From the NCBI GenBank assembly GCA_964353175.1, contig CAYGUX010000001.1:248001-312000 (forward strand): 64,000 nucleotides of DNA, given 5' to 3'. Source of the DNA: JAIYCX01 sp964353175 (GTDB lineage: Bacteria > Bdellovibrionota_C > UBA2361 > SZUA-149 > DAOLCO01). How positions within the stretch are numbered: position 1 is the first letter of the stretch; each line of letters opens with the position of its first letter. A program made the translations under genes and the position numbers. The notes beneath the pieces were generated by a model. It was not told where the DNA came from, ran no database searches, and saw nothing but the letters and a program-made list of their open reading frames with translations. Below, piece after piece: positions 1 through 8,044 of the stretch.

Positions 1-1348
1 TTCGCATCTCCCCCACCATATAAACAGGCAATGACAATAACTCGAAATTTATTTTTTCCGCTTTGCCTCCAGTTAGGCCCACTTCTACTTTTTGTAAGGA
101 TGGTGGGTTTAAATCAAACCTAACTGCCAACTTTGACTTAGATCTATGAATATACTGATGTATGGACCTTAAGGTACCTAAACTTCCAGACTTTACTTCG
201 ATTGGTATGATATTATTTTTATTTTGATATACAAAATCAACTTCCGCATTATTTGCCTTACCCTCTCTTAACCAATAGAATAATTCTGGAGGTTGATATG
301 AAGGCCCTAGGTATCTTAAATGCTGTGCAATAAACTGCTCTGCTAAATCATCTTCATTAAACAATCTAACACTAGATGTTACAACCGATACCTTGGATAA
401 AGCGCCCAACACACCGCAATCAAGCACATAAAGCTTAAATCTCCGACTATCAGCTCCAGAAGAAAGCGGTGGTTGGGTGGCATTTGTTGAATGAGCAATA
501 CTTAATACTCCTGCCATATCAAGCATTTGAATAGCCAATCGTATGTCGATTGCTTTGGTATGTTCGTCGATATTGACGTATTTTACTTTCTTTCCAAGAC
601 CAATAGGAACATAATCTAGTACCTTTTGAAGGTTCAATAGAGACGTTTTTTTTGCATATTTAAGAAAATCATCCCTGTAAGTTAAAACTATAGATGACAA
701 AATCTTTTGAGAAATGGAGAAATCATCTGTATCTATAAACGATTGGAGTGCTTCAGGCATACCACCTACCATCATAAAAGATCTTAAATGAGATAGAAGT
801 TTTTCGTGAACCATCGGTGAGTAGTCCATTCCAATACTATAAGAGGTCAAATATTCCAGTAATTGATGCTCTGCTTTTGCCTCTAAATACTCACTAAAAG
901 TGCATGGTCCCAAAAATTGATAACTCACTCGGCCTACAGGCATAGAAAATGAATTTACCTCATCCTGTAAAGCAAACTCAAGCAAAGATCCCGCGGAGAC
1001 TATTGGTAAAGTGGGATGATCTTCATATAAATATCTTAAAAACTGCAAGGCTTCTGGGATAGCCTGAATCTCATCAACAAAAAGTATAGAACTCGTATCA
1101 AGTACACTTCCCTTATTATTTATAATTTGAACTTCTTTTAAGAATTCAGAGACCCTAGAATTTTTAATGATTTCTCTTAAGTACTGATACCTCTCGAGAT
1201 TGATTTCATTCAAGGTGAGTTTTTCTTTTTTGGCGAAATCTCTGACGAGAGTGGATTTACCAACTTGCCTAGGGCCCCTTAGAACCAAAGGTTTCCTATT
1301 GTATTCCTTAAACCAAATCCCTAAATCGACTAGTGCATTCCTGACCAT
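1..1348 (-). CDS. AAA+ ATPase with DUF4143 domain, 3' end cut by window edge
   Basis: Not closed by a stop inside the window. Reading leftwards from ATG at 1348 (an in-frame stop lies just upstream) I translate about 449 codons. A P-loop near residue 25 (LRGPRQVGKST) and a Walker B-like strand (SILFVDEIQ) give the ATPase half. The C-terminal half has the DUF4143 pattern with a nuclease-like E-V-D...E-V-K signature (NNAEVDFVYQ, IPIEVKSGSLG). The family consists of soluble ATPases widespread in bacteria and archaea, often in accessory regions; the cellular role is generally unknown. It is a lone gene here, and the next gene faces away from it. Assignment to the family is secure; the C-terminus lies outside the window and the function is not known. 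Confidence 0.85.
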   Translation of the reverse strand, partial: MVRNALVDLGIWFKEYNRKPLVLRGPRQVGKSTLVRDFAKKEKLTLNEINLERYQYLREIIKNSRVSEFLKEVQIINNKGSVLDTSSILFVDEIQAIPEALQFLRYLYEDHPTLPIVSAGSLLEFALQDEVNSFSMPVGRVSYQFLGPCTFSEYLEAKAEHQLLEYLTSYSIGMDYSPMVHEKLLSHLRSFMMVGGMPEALQSFIDTDDFSISQKILSSIVLTYRDDFLKYAKKTSLLNLQKVLDYVPIGLGKKVKYVNIDEHTKAIDIRLAIQMLDMAGVLSIAHSTNATQPPLSSGADSRRFKLYVLDCGVLGALSKVSVVTSSVRLFNEDDLAEQFIAQHLRYLGPSYQPPELFYWLREGKANNAEVDFVYQNKNNIIPIEVKSGSLGTLRSIHQYIHRSKSKLAVRFDLNPPSLQKVEVGLTGGKAEKINFELLSLPVYMVGEMR

Positions 1349-1558
1349 TGAGTATTTTTAGTGAGTTATCCTACTTTTCCACATTATAACCCCTTATTTT
1401 AGCCAAATCAAGCTTTTATTACCCCTTCTTTCCTCCAGAACCTCTCTAAATTCTACACACAGACTCCGCCAACAGCTTGAGCACTACCCTAAATCCTTAT
1501 ACAGTCTAGATATTTAAAGGATAATCTCGCAACACAAAAGATCAAATAACTTAATACA

Positions 1559-2662
1559 ATGAGCAAAGAAGAAAAAAGCCCTCCACAATTAAAATACATG
1601 TACAACTCTGACACCCTCTCAGAGCTTGCGGGGTTTATTAAGCTTTACTATAAAAAGTTTGATGTCCAGGAATTTCTCTCAAATTTTAAAACCAAGAGCT
1701 GGAAAGAGGCTGAGCTTAAAGCTAGAGTTCGAATTATTACAGTCTCGCTTTATGAGAATTTGCCTAATGACTACGAAAAGGCTCTAAACATACTAATTCC
1801 AGCTAGCTTTCATATCAAGTGGCATTATTTTGGCATATTTTTTCCAGATTACGTAGAGTGCTACGGACTGAATCATTGGAAGCTCTCAATGAAAGCTCTA
1901 CAAGAATTCACTCAATCCAGCTCCGGCGAATTTGCAATTAGGCCATTTATTGAATTAGATCAAGATCGAGCTTTTAGAGAACTAATAAAGTGGAGCAAAA
2001 ATAAGAATCATCACATTAGACGACTTTCAAGCGAGGGTTGTAGGCCTAGGATTCCTTGGGGGAGTAAACTTCAGTCCTTAGTGATAGATCCAAGTCCTAT
2101 CATTCCGATTTTAGAGAATTTAAAGAATGATCCTGAACTCTATGTTAGAAAAAGCGTGGCTAACAACTTAAATGATATTTCTAAGGATAATCCAGAGCTC
2201 GTACTTAGAATCACTAGTAAATGGCACGGGAAAGGCGAACACACTGACTGGATCGTTAAACACGGATTAAGAACACTCTTAAAGAAAGGAGATAAAACAG
2301 CTCTCCAAATCTTCGGACACGAAAGCGCAAAGGGACTTAAAGTTAATAAGCTTAGCCTCTCAAACAAAACTATCAAAATAGGTGATAAGCTCGAGTTTAG
2401 TTTTGAACTAGAGAACACTAATAGAAGATCTAAGAACGTCAGGTTAGAATATGTTTTATATTATGCTAAGAAGAATAAGATTAACTCAAAAAAAGTCTTT
2501 CAAATTGGCAAGCTAGATTTGCCTCCCGGCAAACAGCTGATAAAGAAATCTCAGAGCTTTAAAGATTTTAGCACTAGAAAACATTTTGCCGGAGAGCATA
2601 AGATAGGGATTTTGGTTAATGGTGAGGAATTGGATGTAGCCCTCTTTAGGCTAAGAGAATGA
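1559..2662 (+). CDS. alkC: AlkC-like DNA alkylation repair protein (HEAT repeats plus C-terminal Ig-like domain)
   Basis: The 367-residue protein resembles the AlkC branch of HEAT-like-repeat DNA glycosylases, which remove N3-alkylated adenine or cytosine from DNA. The motif RRLSSEGCRPRIPWG (about residues 154-168), followed by paired helices such as DPELYVRKSVANNLNDISKD, is typical of the alkylation-repair HEAT fold. The last 100 residues are beta-rich (KLSLSNKTIKIGDKLEFSFEL) and match the immunoglobulin-like appendage known in some AlkC proteins. The stop overlaps the start of the next gene by 4 bp (ATGA), so the two are probably co-translated. The start ATG at 1559 has only a weak upstream purine stretch. 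I am confident of the family; the exact substrate is inferred. Confidence 0.82.
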   Translation: MSKEEKSPPQLKYMYNSDTLSELAGFIKLYYKKFDVQEFLSNFKTKSWKEAELKARVRIITVSLYENLPNDYEKALNILIPASFHIKWHYFGIFFPDYVECYGLNHWKLSMKALQEFTQSSSGEFAIRPFIELDQDRAFRELIKWSKNKNHHIRRLSSEGCRPRIPWGSKLQSLVIDPSPIIPILENLKNDPELYVRKSVANNLNDISKDNPELVLRITSKWHGKGEHTDWIVKHGLRTLLKKGDKTALQIFGHESAKGLKVNKLSLSNKTIKIGDKLEFSFELENTNRRSKNVRLEYVLYYAKKNKINSKKVFQIGKLDLPPGKQLIKKSQSFKDFSTRKHFAGEHKIGILVNGEELDVALFRLRE

Positions 2663-3546
2663 TTGATAAAAAAATCAAACTAGGAATAATTGTCACTGTT
2701 TTATCTGCAATTGTCTTCGGCCTATACCCTCCCATTATACAATATGCCCTGAGAGAAGGGGCAAATTCAAGCTTTACGATTATAGTAAGCACCTTTTTTA
2801 GAGCACTAAGCTTAGTGGCTTTTTGCGTTTTTCAAGGGCACAAAGTTTTGCCCCAAAGAAGTGAAATAGCCACTTATGTGCGAGGTGGGTTTTTTCAAGC
2901 CCTATCCATTTTTGGCATTTTAGGATCCCTCGCTTTTATTCCAGGACCAATAACAATAATTATAATGTTTACCCACACTATAATACTCCTACTATTTCTA
3001 GCAGTCATAGGAGAACAAAAGTTGAACACACTTTCCGTAACCTCTACTCTCTGCGCATTCATTGGGGTTTCTTTTGTTGTAAACGTATGGCAAGGATCTA
3101 CTAGCACCCTAGACCCGAAAGGAGTTGCATTAGCAGTAATGGCCGCCGTAGCGACCGCAAGTAGACTGTATATTTTCGGGAACCAACTAAGAAACACCAA
3201 TCCAGGAGTGGTCGGCGCAAGAATATTCTCGATTACTTTTTTATTTTCGCTTTTACTTATCGCCATTGAAACACCCAAGCCGCCATCCAGTTTTCAAGGT
3301 CTTTCTTGGTTTGGACTAGCTTGTGCTTCTCTAGCTCTTGGTTCTTTTGGCATGTTTTATGCGATTTCTCTACTTGGATCATTTCGATTTGCACTTTTAA
3401 TTAAAATAGAACCGGTCTTCACCGCCATTTTTTCCTTTTTAATCTTAAAAGAAATACTATTACCTATTCAGTATATTGGGATGGGGTTAGTTATATTAAG
3501 CTTGGTAAGTTATCAAATGATAGAAGGAAGAAGAGCAAATTCCTGA
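2659..3546 (+). CDS. EamA/DMT-superfamily transporter
   Basis: The 295-residue protein is almost entirely hydrophobic, with about ten predicted membrane helices arranged as two similar halves, the layout of EamA (drug/metabolite transporter) permeases. Typical features are the first helix with a PPIIQYALR loop and the late segment LIKIEPVFTAIFSFLILKE, which matches the conserved E-P-V...-E signature before the last two helices. The start codon is embedded in the alkC-like stop (ATGA overlap), indicating translational coupling. The substrate cannot be told from sequence; coupling to a DNA repair gene is probably incidental. Length is normal for the family. Confidence 0.85.
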   Translation: MIDKKIKLGIIVTVLSAIVFGLYPPIIQYALREGANSSFTIIVSTFFRALSLVAFCVFQGHKVLPQRSEIATYVRGGFFQALSIFGILGSLAFIPGPITIIIMFTHTIILLLFLAVIGEQKLNTLSVTSTLCAFIGVSFVVNVWQGSTSTLDPKGVALAVMAAVATASRLYIFGNQLRNTNPGVVGARIFSITFLFSLLLIAIETPKPPSSFQGLSWFGLACASLALGSFGMFYAISLLGSFRFALLIKIEPVFTAIFSFLILKEILLPIQYIGMGLVILSLVSYQMIEGRRANS

Positions 3547-3646
3547 GCGAAACAATCCTTATCAGTTTAAAAACAATTTCGTAAGTCTTCCTATATCCTG
3601 ACGTCTTATTTAGGCTACATATTATTTAATTTATAAGAGGAATTTA

Positions 3647-4105
3647 ATGGTTTTCACCCTTAGACGAAAGATTATCTTAAAAACTACTATCGAAGAGGCT
3701 TGGGGCTTCTTCTCTGATCCAAGAAACCTCAAGGTAATCACACCACCTAAATTGAATATGACTATTACCTCTGAACTGCCAGAGAGAATGTACGAAGGTA
3801 TGATAATCTCTTATCAAGTTCATCCAATACTAAACATCCCCTTAACCTGGGTAACGGAAATCACTAAAATCATGCCTAATAAAATGTTTATCGATGAGCA
3901 AAGACATGGGCCATATAAGATGTGGCATCATGAGCATTTCTTCAGAGAACTAGACTCGGGAATTCAGATAGAAGATCTAGTTAGCTACGTAATGCCCCTC
4001 GGCCCACTAGGAATACTTATTCATAGGATGCACGTGGAAAAAGAATTAGAAAGTATATTTGACTATAGAACGAAAGTACTGAAAGAGAGGTTTCAAGTAA
4101 TATAA
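3647..4105 (+). CDS. SRPBCC-family protein, copy A of a duplicated pair
   Basis: A 152-residue protein of the START-like SRPBCC/polyketide-cyclase fold, a hydrophobic-cavity ligand-binding domain. It begins with a basic strand (LRRKIILKTTIEEAWGFFSDPRNL), the usual N-terminal beta strand plus helix of this fold, and ends with a long C-terminal helix (EKELESIFDYRTKVLKERF). Single-domain relatives are often annotated as cell-division inhibitor-like or cyclase/dehydrase, without proven function. A plausible ribosome site (gagg) precedes ATG 3647. A second copy lies at 6189-6647, with 212 bp of perfect nucleotide identity in the middle of the gene and a recognisably related upstream region. No catalytic residue can be proposed. 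Confidence 0.85.
   Translation: MVFTLRRKIILKTTIEEAWGFFSDPRNLKVITPPKLNMTITSELPERMYEGMIISYQVHPILNIPLTWVTEITKIMPNKMFIDEQRHGPYKMWHHEHFFRELDSGIQIEDLVSYVMPLGPLGILIHRMHVEKELESIFDYRTKVLKERFQVI
3731..3942 (+). repeat. 212-bp perfect direct repeat, copy 1 (inside SRPBCC copy A)
   Basis: Compared base by base with 6273-6484, no mismatch is seen over 212 bp, whereas substitutions appear immediately on both sides (3730 c versus 6272 a; 3943 c versus 6485 t). Identity that includes silent positions, with divergence outside, points to recent gene conversion or partial recombination between the two SRPBCC genes. Confidence 0.95.
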
Positions 4106-4132
4106 AATACTTTATAGCATATAAATAAAAAG

Positions 4133-4160
4133 AAAGCCCGGCGGTGTGGTACCGGGCTTT
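4133..4160. terminator. Bidirectional intrinsic terminator between convergent genes
   Basis: Perfect 9-bp stem aaagcccgg / ccgggcttt (4133-4141 and 4152-4160) with a 10-nt loop and A/T-rich flanks on both sides. It lies between the plus-strand SRPBCC gene and the minus-strand isomerase-like gene and can serve both. Confidence 0.9.
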
Positions 4161-4171
4161 CAGTCTCTAGT

Positions 4172-5008
4172 TCAACCTCTTAACAAAACATCCAATGTTC
4201 GCTGAATACAATCCCAGTGGTCTTCATCGTCGGGGATAATATTCTCAATCCCAACGACCTTATCATACCCCAGTTCAGTCAGCAGACGCAGAAACTTTGG
4301 CCAGTAAACCAACTGATCCACGTCATAAACAGGCACTCGATCACCTACTCCTTTACCAACGTGTACTGGACCTGCCACATGAACATGACCGATACGAGCA
4401 AAGTGTTTACGCAATAGCTTGCGCATCTCCATCTCTCCATGCACCCTGACGACATGATAAACGTCAAACAAGGTCTGAATCCAAGGGGAGTTTACCTCAG
4501 CCACAGCAGTCGCGACTTTGTCAAAATCACAGCCGACATAACCAGTATGGCCTTCCATGCAATCCGCATGAGTACCGTAAGGATTGAGCATCTCCACTAC
4601 CACCCTTACACGATGCTCTTCAGCGTCCTCAGCAAGCCTTCGGAGATACCGCACAAGCTGAGGATAGTGACTATCGTTGGGAGCGGGTTCAATCCCCGTA
4701 AAGGCAATAATCGCTTCGCCCGGAGCAGCGACTTCGCTCATACACTTTCGGTAGGCAGGAAGGACAAGTTCTTCCACAACTCTTGTAGGGTTACACAAAC
4801 CCTGCTTAAAGCCGGTAGTTGGAAGATGAAGAGGAGTAGCCACCCCCCTTGCACGTAATCCCTGAACATCATCAAAATCAGGGAGTTCAACCCCAATTCT
4901 AAAATGATTTGCCAGGTCTCCGATACCTCCCCCATTCAATCGACCTTCTTTTGGGCCTGTATGCTCCAGAATCCATGCGCATACGCTAAGCGTCCATTTT
5001 CTGTTCAC
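4172..5008 (-). CDS. Hydroxypyruvate-isomerase-like TIM-barrel protein (AP endonuclease 2 superfamily)
   Basis: I place the start at GTG 5008, preceded by a strong aggagg at ideal spacing, giving 278 residues; an upstream extension to 5071 is open but lacks support. The protein belongs to the xylose-isomerase-like/AP endonuclease family 2 TIM barrels. Conserved elements include VVVEMLNPYG (metal-binding Glu), QTLFDVYHVVRVHGE (Asp-x-x-His, as in hydroxypyruvate isomerase), IGHVHVAG and a terminal VGIEN (second Glu). Probable role: isomerisation or epimerisation of a small keto-sugar. Base composition is clearly more G+C-rich than its neighbours and codon choice differs (many CGC, GTG, CTG), so it is probably imported. 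Function at substrate level is inferred only. Confidence 0.75.
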   Translation of the reverse strand: MNRKWTLSVCAWILEHTGPKEGRLNGGGIGDLANHFRIGVELPDFDDVQGLRARGVATPLHLPTTGFKQGLCNPTRVVEELVLPAYRKCMSEVAAPGEAIIAFTGIEPAPNDSHYPQLVRYLRRLAEDAEEHRVRVVVEMLNPYGTHADCMEGHTGYVGCDFDKVATAVAEVNSPWIQTLFDVYHVVRVHGEMEMRKLLRKHFARIGHVHVAGPVHVGKGVGDRVPVYDVDQLVYWPKFLRLLTELGYDKVVGIENIIPDDEDHWDCIQRTLDVLLRG

Positions 5009-5075
5009 AATTAACCTCCTCGAAATTCTAAACTGCCCTGCTACTAACATTTCACAGGCAATAAAAAACAATCCA

Positions 5076-5111
5076 CACCTCTTAACTCTCTGAAAAAAGA
5101 ACGAAGAGGTG
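5076..5111. promoter_or_regulatory. Inverted repeat upstream of the isomerase-like gene
   Basis: Perfect 8-bp inverted repeat cacctctt (5076-5083) / aagaggtg (5104-5111) about 70 bp upstream of GTG 5008, followed by a shorter overlapping palindrome (aggtgcagacacct). This is the layout of a repressor operator, or a leader hairpin, for this gene. No T-run follows, so a terminator is unlikely. Confidence 0.4.
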
Positions 5112-5293
5112 CAGACACCTAATATTTCTACCCAGAATAAAATTTAAAGAACAAAAAAAGAACAATTAAGAAAGTGAAACAAGCGCTTCATTGGCTCAGT
5201 TAAATACTATTCAAGCCTATGCTTGTCAATATTTCAGTAAATTAAAGGGTTTGCGCTTAATGGCATTTAGTTAAACCATAGAGTACTGGAAAA

Positions 5294-5731
5294 TCAGAGG
5301 CTCACACTCCTCATATATTTCCTGTAAGTAAACAACATAATTAAGAATAAGTACTTAAGAGAAATCAATAAAAGCGGGAAAGACAATATGAATAAAAACT
5401 TCAAATCATCCTTTAGAATTGTATTTGAAAGCTTAATATAAACTAGGGGAAACAATAGGATCAGAACAAAGTTTTTTAGAATAGAAAACATCGTTCTGGA
5501 ACTTACATAACTTTCTGGGCCGAGGCCAACAATCGTAGATATAGCATAAAAACAAAGCGGGAAGGCAAAACAAAAAATATTTATTGGCCATTCAAAAACG
5601 AAGTCCCCAGATATAAAGATTGGCGCAAGAACAAAGGGAACGAGAAAAAACCAAATACACAAATATACTAATACGCTGAAAAAAATTATAAACTTCTCTA
5701 ACTTCCTAACTGCAATACTGGGAATTTTCAT
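5294..5731 (-). CDS. Small four-helix membrane protein, unknown function
   Basis: 145 residues, about four hydrophobic segments (around residues 12-40, 46-66, 83-101 and 108-132) with a short basic C-terminus. ATG at 5731 has a good ribosome site (ggagtgag). The sequence is phenylalanine-rich and gives no family signature that I recognise. It sits alone between the isomerase-like gene and the second SRPBCC copy, in native low-G+C composition. Reality as a gene is supported by the ribosome site and clear membrane topology, not by homology. Confidence 0.55.
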   Translation of the reverse strand: MKIPSIAVRKLEKFIIFFSVLVYLCIWFFLVPFVLAPIFISGDFVFEWPINIFCFAFPLCFYAISTIVGLGPESYVSSRTMFSILKNFVLILLFPLVYIKLSNTILKDDLKFLFILSFPLLLISLKYLFLIMLFTYRKYMRSVSL

Positions 5732-6188
5732 TACTCACTCCGAATTAATCTCATCAAAAGTATCGCAAGAAATGCAAATACGCTAGCAGATTTTAGGTAT
5801 TTGGCCAAAAACCAATCATGCAGGCTAGTGGCCTAACTACTAATCTAACTAACTATTTGAACAATCTAATGAAAGTAAAGAATCTAATGCGGGAAAAACT
5901 ACCACCATATCTCACGATAGAAACAAGAATAAGAAGGAGAAGAAACTTGCTACTCAAGATACTCTTATTATTCTATTCAAAAAAAACGCCGCCAACACAT
6001 AGCCATAACACTACATAGCTTTAATGCCCTCAAAAAGAAATAGGGGGGCAGGCATGAACCTAGCGTCATCAAGGCAGAGGGCTAACACGTTAGTAACACA
6101 AATATTATGGAAATTCCGTAAGTATTCCTATCTGCCAACGTCTTATCTATGATCAAAATTTAATCTATATTCACCCACAGGACGTTCA
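5732..6188. other. Intergenic region; its right end is a duplicated upstream region
   Basis: No convincing gene. A 66-codon plus-strand frame (5818-6018) has no ribosome site and a composition unlike protein. The last 70 bp (about 6115-6160) resemble the stretch before SRPBCC copy A (about 3575-3615): both contain a cgtaag...ttcctat...acgtcttat pattern. The duplication that produced the pair therefore included the promoter side. Confidence 0.6.
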
Positions 6189-6647
6189 ATGCTTTTTAAA
6201 CTAAGACGAAAGATTATCTTAAAAACTTCAATGAAAGAGGCTTGGGACTTCTTCTCTGATCCAAGAAACCTAAAGGTAATCACACCACCTAAATTGAATA
6301 TGACTATTACCTCTGAACTGCCAGAGAGAATGTACGAAGGTATGATAATCTCTTATCAAGTTCATCCAATACTAAACATCCCCTTAACCTGGGTAACGGA
6401 AATCACTAAAATCATGCCTAATAAAATGTTTATCGATGAGCAAAGACATGGGCCATATAAGATGTGGCATCATGAGCATTTCTTTAGAGAACTAGACTCA
6501 GGAATTGAGGTAGAAGATCTGATTAGCTATGTCATGCCCTTCGGACCACTGGGCAAGATGATTCAAAAAATGCATGTAGGAAAAGAATTGGAGAGTATAT
6601 TTGATTACAGAACAAAGGTACTGAAAGAGAAGTTTGAAGTAGTGTAG
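6189..6647 (+). CDS. SRPBCC-family protein, copy B of a duplicated pair
   Basis: 152 residues, same length and fold as the product at 3647. It differs mainly at the two ends: MLFKLRRKIILKTSMKEAWDFF versus MVFTLRRKIILKTTIEEAWGFF at the start, and GIEVEDLISYVMPFGPLGKMIQ versus GIQIEDLVSYVMPLGPLGILIH near the end. The central portion is encoded by DNA identical to copy A over 212 bp. ATG 6189 is preceded by acaggacg, a weak ribosome site. Both copies are intact, so this is a retained paralogue pair rather than a gene plus pseudogene. Ligand unknown. Confidence 0.85.
   Translation: MLFKLRRKIILKTSMKEAWDFFSDPRNLKVITPPKLNMTITSELPERMYEGMIISYQVHPILNIPLTWVTEITKIMPNKMFIDEQRHGPYKMWHHEHFFRELDSGIEVEDLISYVMPFGPLGKMIQKMHVGKELESIFDYRTKVLKEKFEVV
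6273..6484 (+). repeat. 212-bp perfect direct repeat, copy 2 (inside SRPBCC copy B)
   Basis: Partner of 3731-3942, identical at every base I compared. The spacing between the copies is 2542 bp, with two unrelated minus-strand genes between them. Confidence 0.95.
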
Positions 6648-6710
6648 ATTAAATTCATAGCGACAGTTGCTTAAAAATCACACTTCTGCGTTGCCTGTAG
6701 CAATACCCCA

Positions 6711-7817
6711 TCACACCTCTCCACGCTTCTTAACAATCTCCAGAATATAATCTTGAATATCCGTCATGATAAACCTAGCCCAGAAATTTGAATACCAGTT
6801 GAACTTCGTAGAAACTCTAAAAGAGCTACTTAATTTTAATAACGTCTTATTCGGTTCAAGTTCCACTATCTCATAAGTACCGTTTAGAACGTCAAAATAC
6901 GGCCCGCCTATGGTCACATGCTCATCAAGGGTAGTGGCAGGGATTTCTTCCGTATTCGCTTTAATTCTAAAAGACAACTTCTTCTCAGGTTCCCATTCAT
7001 AAATAGTTTCTTTAAAGATAAGATTACCTTCAAACACAGCATTCCTATAGGCTCCTAGTCCCTCCCCTTCTAATGTCGCCTCAATAGGTCTAGGGAAACC
7101 CATATAGTGCACGAGGTTAAATTTGTGTTCTTCTTCTCGAATAGGAGACACAGATCGGATAAGCTCCCACACCTTAGACTTACTTGCGTTAATTACAATC
7201 TGTGATTGCGCGTTAGTAAATATCTGAGGAGCCTGAATTCCCGTTTCCAATGGTCCTATCACGAGAGGTATAAGTACAATGGAGTATGAATAGAATCCCA
7301 AATAATTTCTAACTTTTCCAGAAAACAATCCAGCCAGGAGCCCCCCGACTGAAGCCATCATGAGGAACAAGGGGAACTCGAGGACAACACAAATCCAGCC
7401 TTCCCAAGCTAAGAGCAAAATTGCCCCTAAACATAGAGAGGAAGCTGTCCAAGGAATGGTAATCATTTGCTTGAAAGAAATTTTGCGTTTAGAACTTGCG
7501 ACATACACAGTTAAAAAGCCAAGTACAAATGGAGTCAGGGCAATAAGGCTGAAAGACATCACTGAAAAAAACTTTCCAATCCCGAATCTAGGAGAATAGA
7601 AATACATCGCCCGAATCAAGATCCCATAAAATAATCCTGCCCCAATCCCCCAATATATAATTTTCCTCTGCTCTAAATCTTCAATACTAGCAATTTCCCT
7701 CTGTTTAGATCTAATGATACTGCGTAAGATAAAAAACAAAACCGCCAAAATACCACCCAGGACAACGGCGACGTACATAACGATAAAGACAGTAGATAAA
7801 ATCGCACTTGAATCCAT
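6711..7817 (-). CDS. Polytopic membrane protein with C-terminal SRPBCC domain
   Basis: 368 residues. The first about 190 contain roughly six hydrophobic helices (for example around 7-31, 52-72, 82-104, 118-140, 143-166 and 173-190). The remainder reads as a soluble SRPBCC domain: QIVINASKSKVWELIRSVSPI opens it, LIFKETIYEWEPEKKLSFRI and GTYEIVELEPNKTLLKLSSSF are middle strands, and the C-terminal helix ends at VKKRGEV. This architecture would place a lipid- or hydrophobe-binding cup at the inner membrane. It has little sequence similarity to the two short SRPBCC proteins beside it, although the shared fold in one neighbourhood is notable. ATG 7817 lacks a clear ribosome site. Function unknown. 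Confidence 0.7.
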   Translation of the reverse strand: MDSSAILSTVFIVMYVAVVLGGILAVLFFILRSIIRSKQREIASIEDLEQRKIIYWGIGAGLFYGILIRAMYFYSPRFGIGKFFSVMSFSLIALTPFVLGFLTVYVASSKRKISFKQMITIPWTASSLCLGAILLLAWEGWICVVLEFPLFLMMASVGGLLAGLFSGKVRNYLGFYSYSIVLIPLVIGPLETGIQAPQIFTNAQSQIVINASKSKVWELIRSVSPIREEEHKFNLVHYMGFPRPIEATLEGEGLGAYRNAVFEGNLIFKETIYEWEPEKKLSFRIKANTEEIPATTLDEHVTIGGPYFDVLNGTYEIVELEPNKTLLKLSSSFRVSTKFNWYSNFWARFIMTDIQDYILEIVKKRGEV

Positions 7818-8000
7818 AAATTTCTAAATTTGCTAAAGTTAATAGACACGCCTCTCATTAATCATCTGCGCCTTTCTTATCTCAGTAAAAAGGACTATCT
7901 CCAACACACAAAACGCAGATGATTGGGGATTTTAAATCTTTCTAACATTTCTCGTACTACGACTTCTCTTTCAAACTAAAATACGCAAAGCAAATAAAAT

Positions 8001-8038
8001 GGTGGTGAAGGACCTTTCAACCTTCTTTTTAAACCACC
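8001..8038 (-). terminator. Probable terminator of the histidine-kinase-like gene
   Basis: On the minus strand ggtggt...accacc encloses a gaagg/ccttc stem with small bulges, followed by a T-rich attttattt. It lies immediately after the stop at 8045. Confidence 0.55.
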
Positions 8039-8044
8039 CTCAAG

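Noticed and set aside
5818..6018. Small plus-strand open frame between the SRPBCC copies
   Set aside because: No ribosome site, composition unlike protein, and no recognisable motif.
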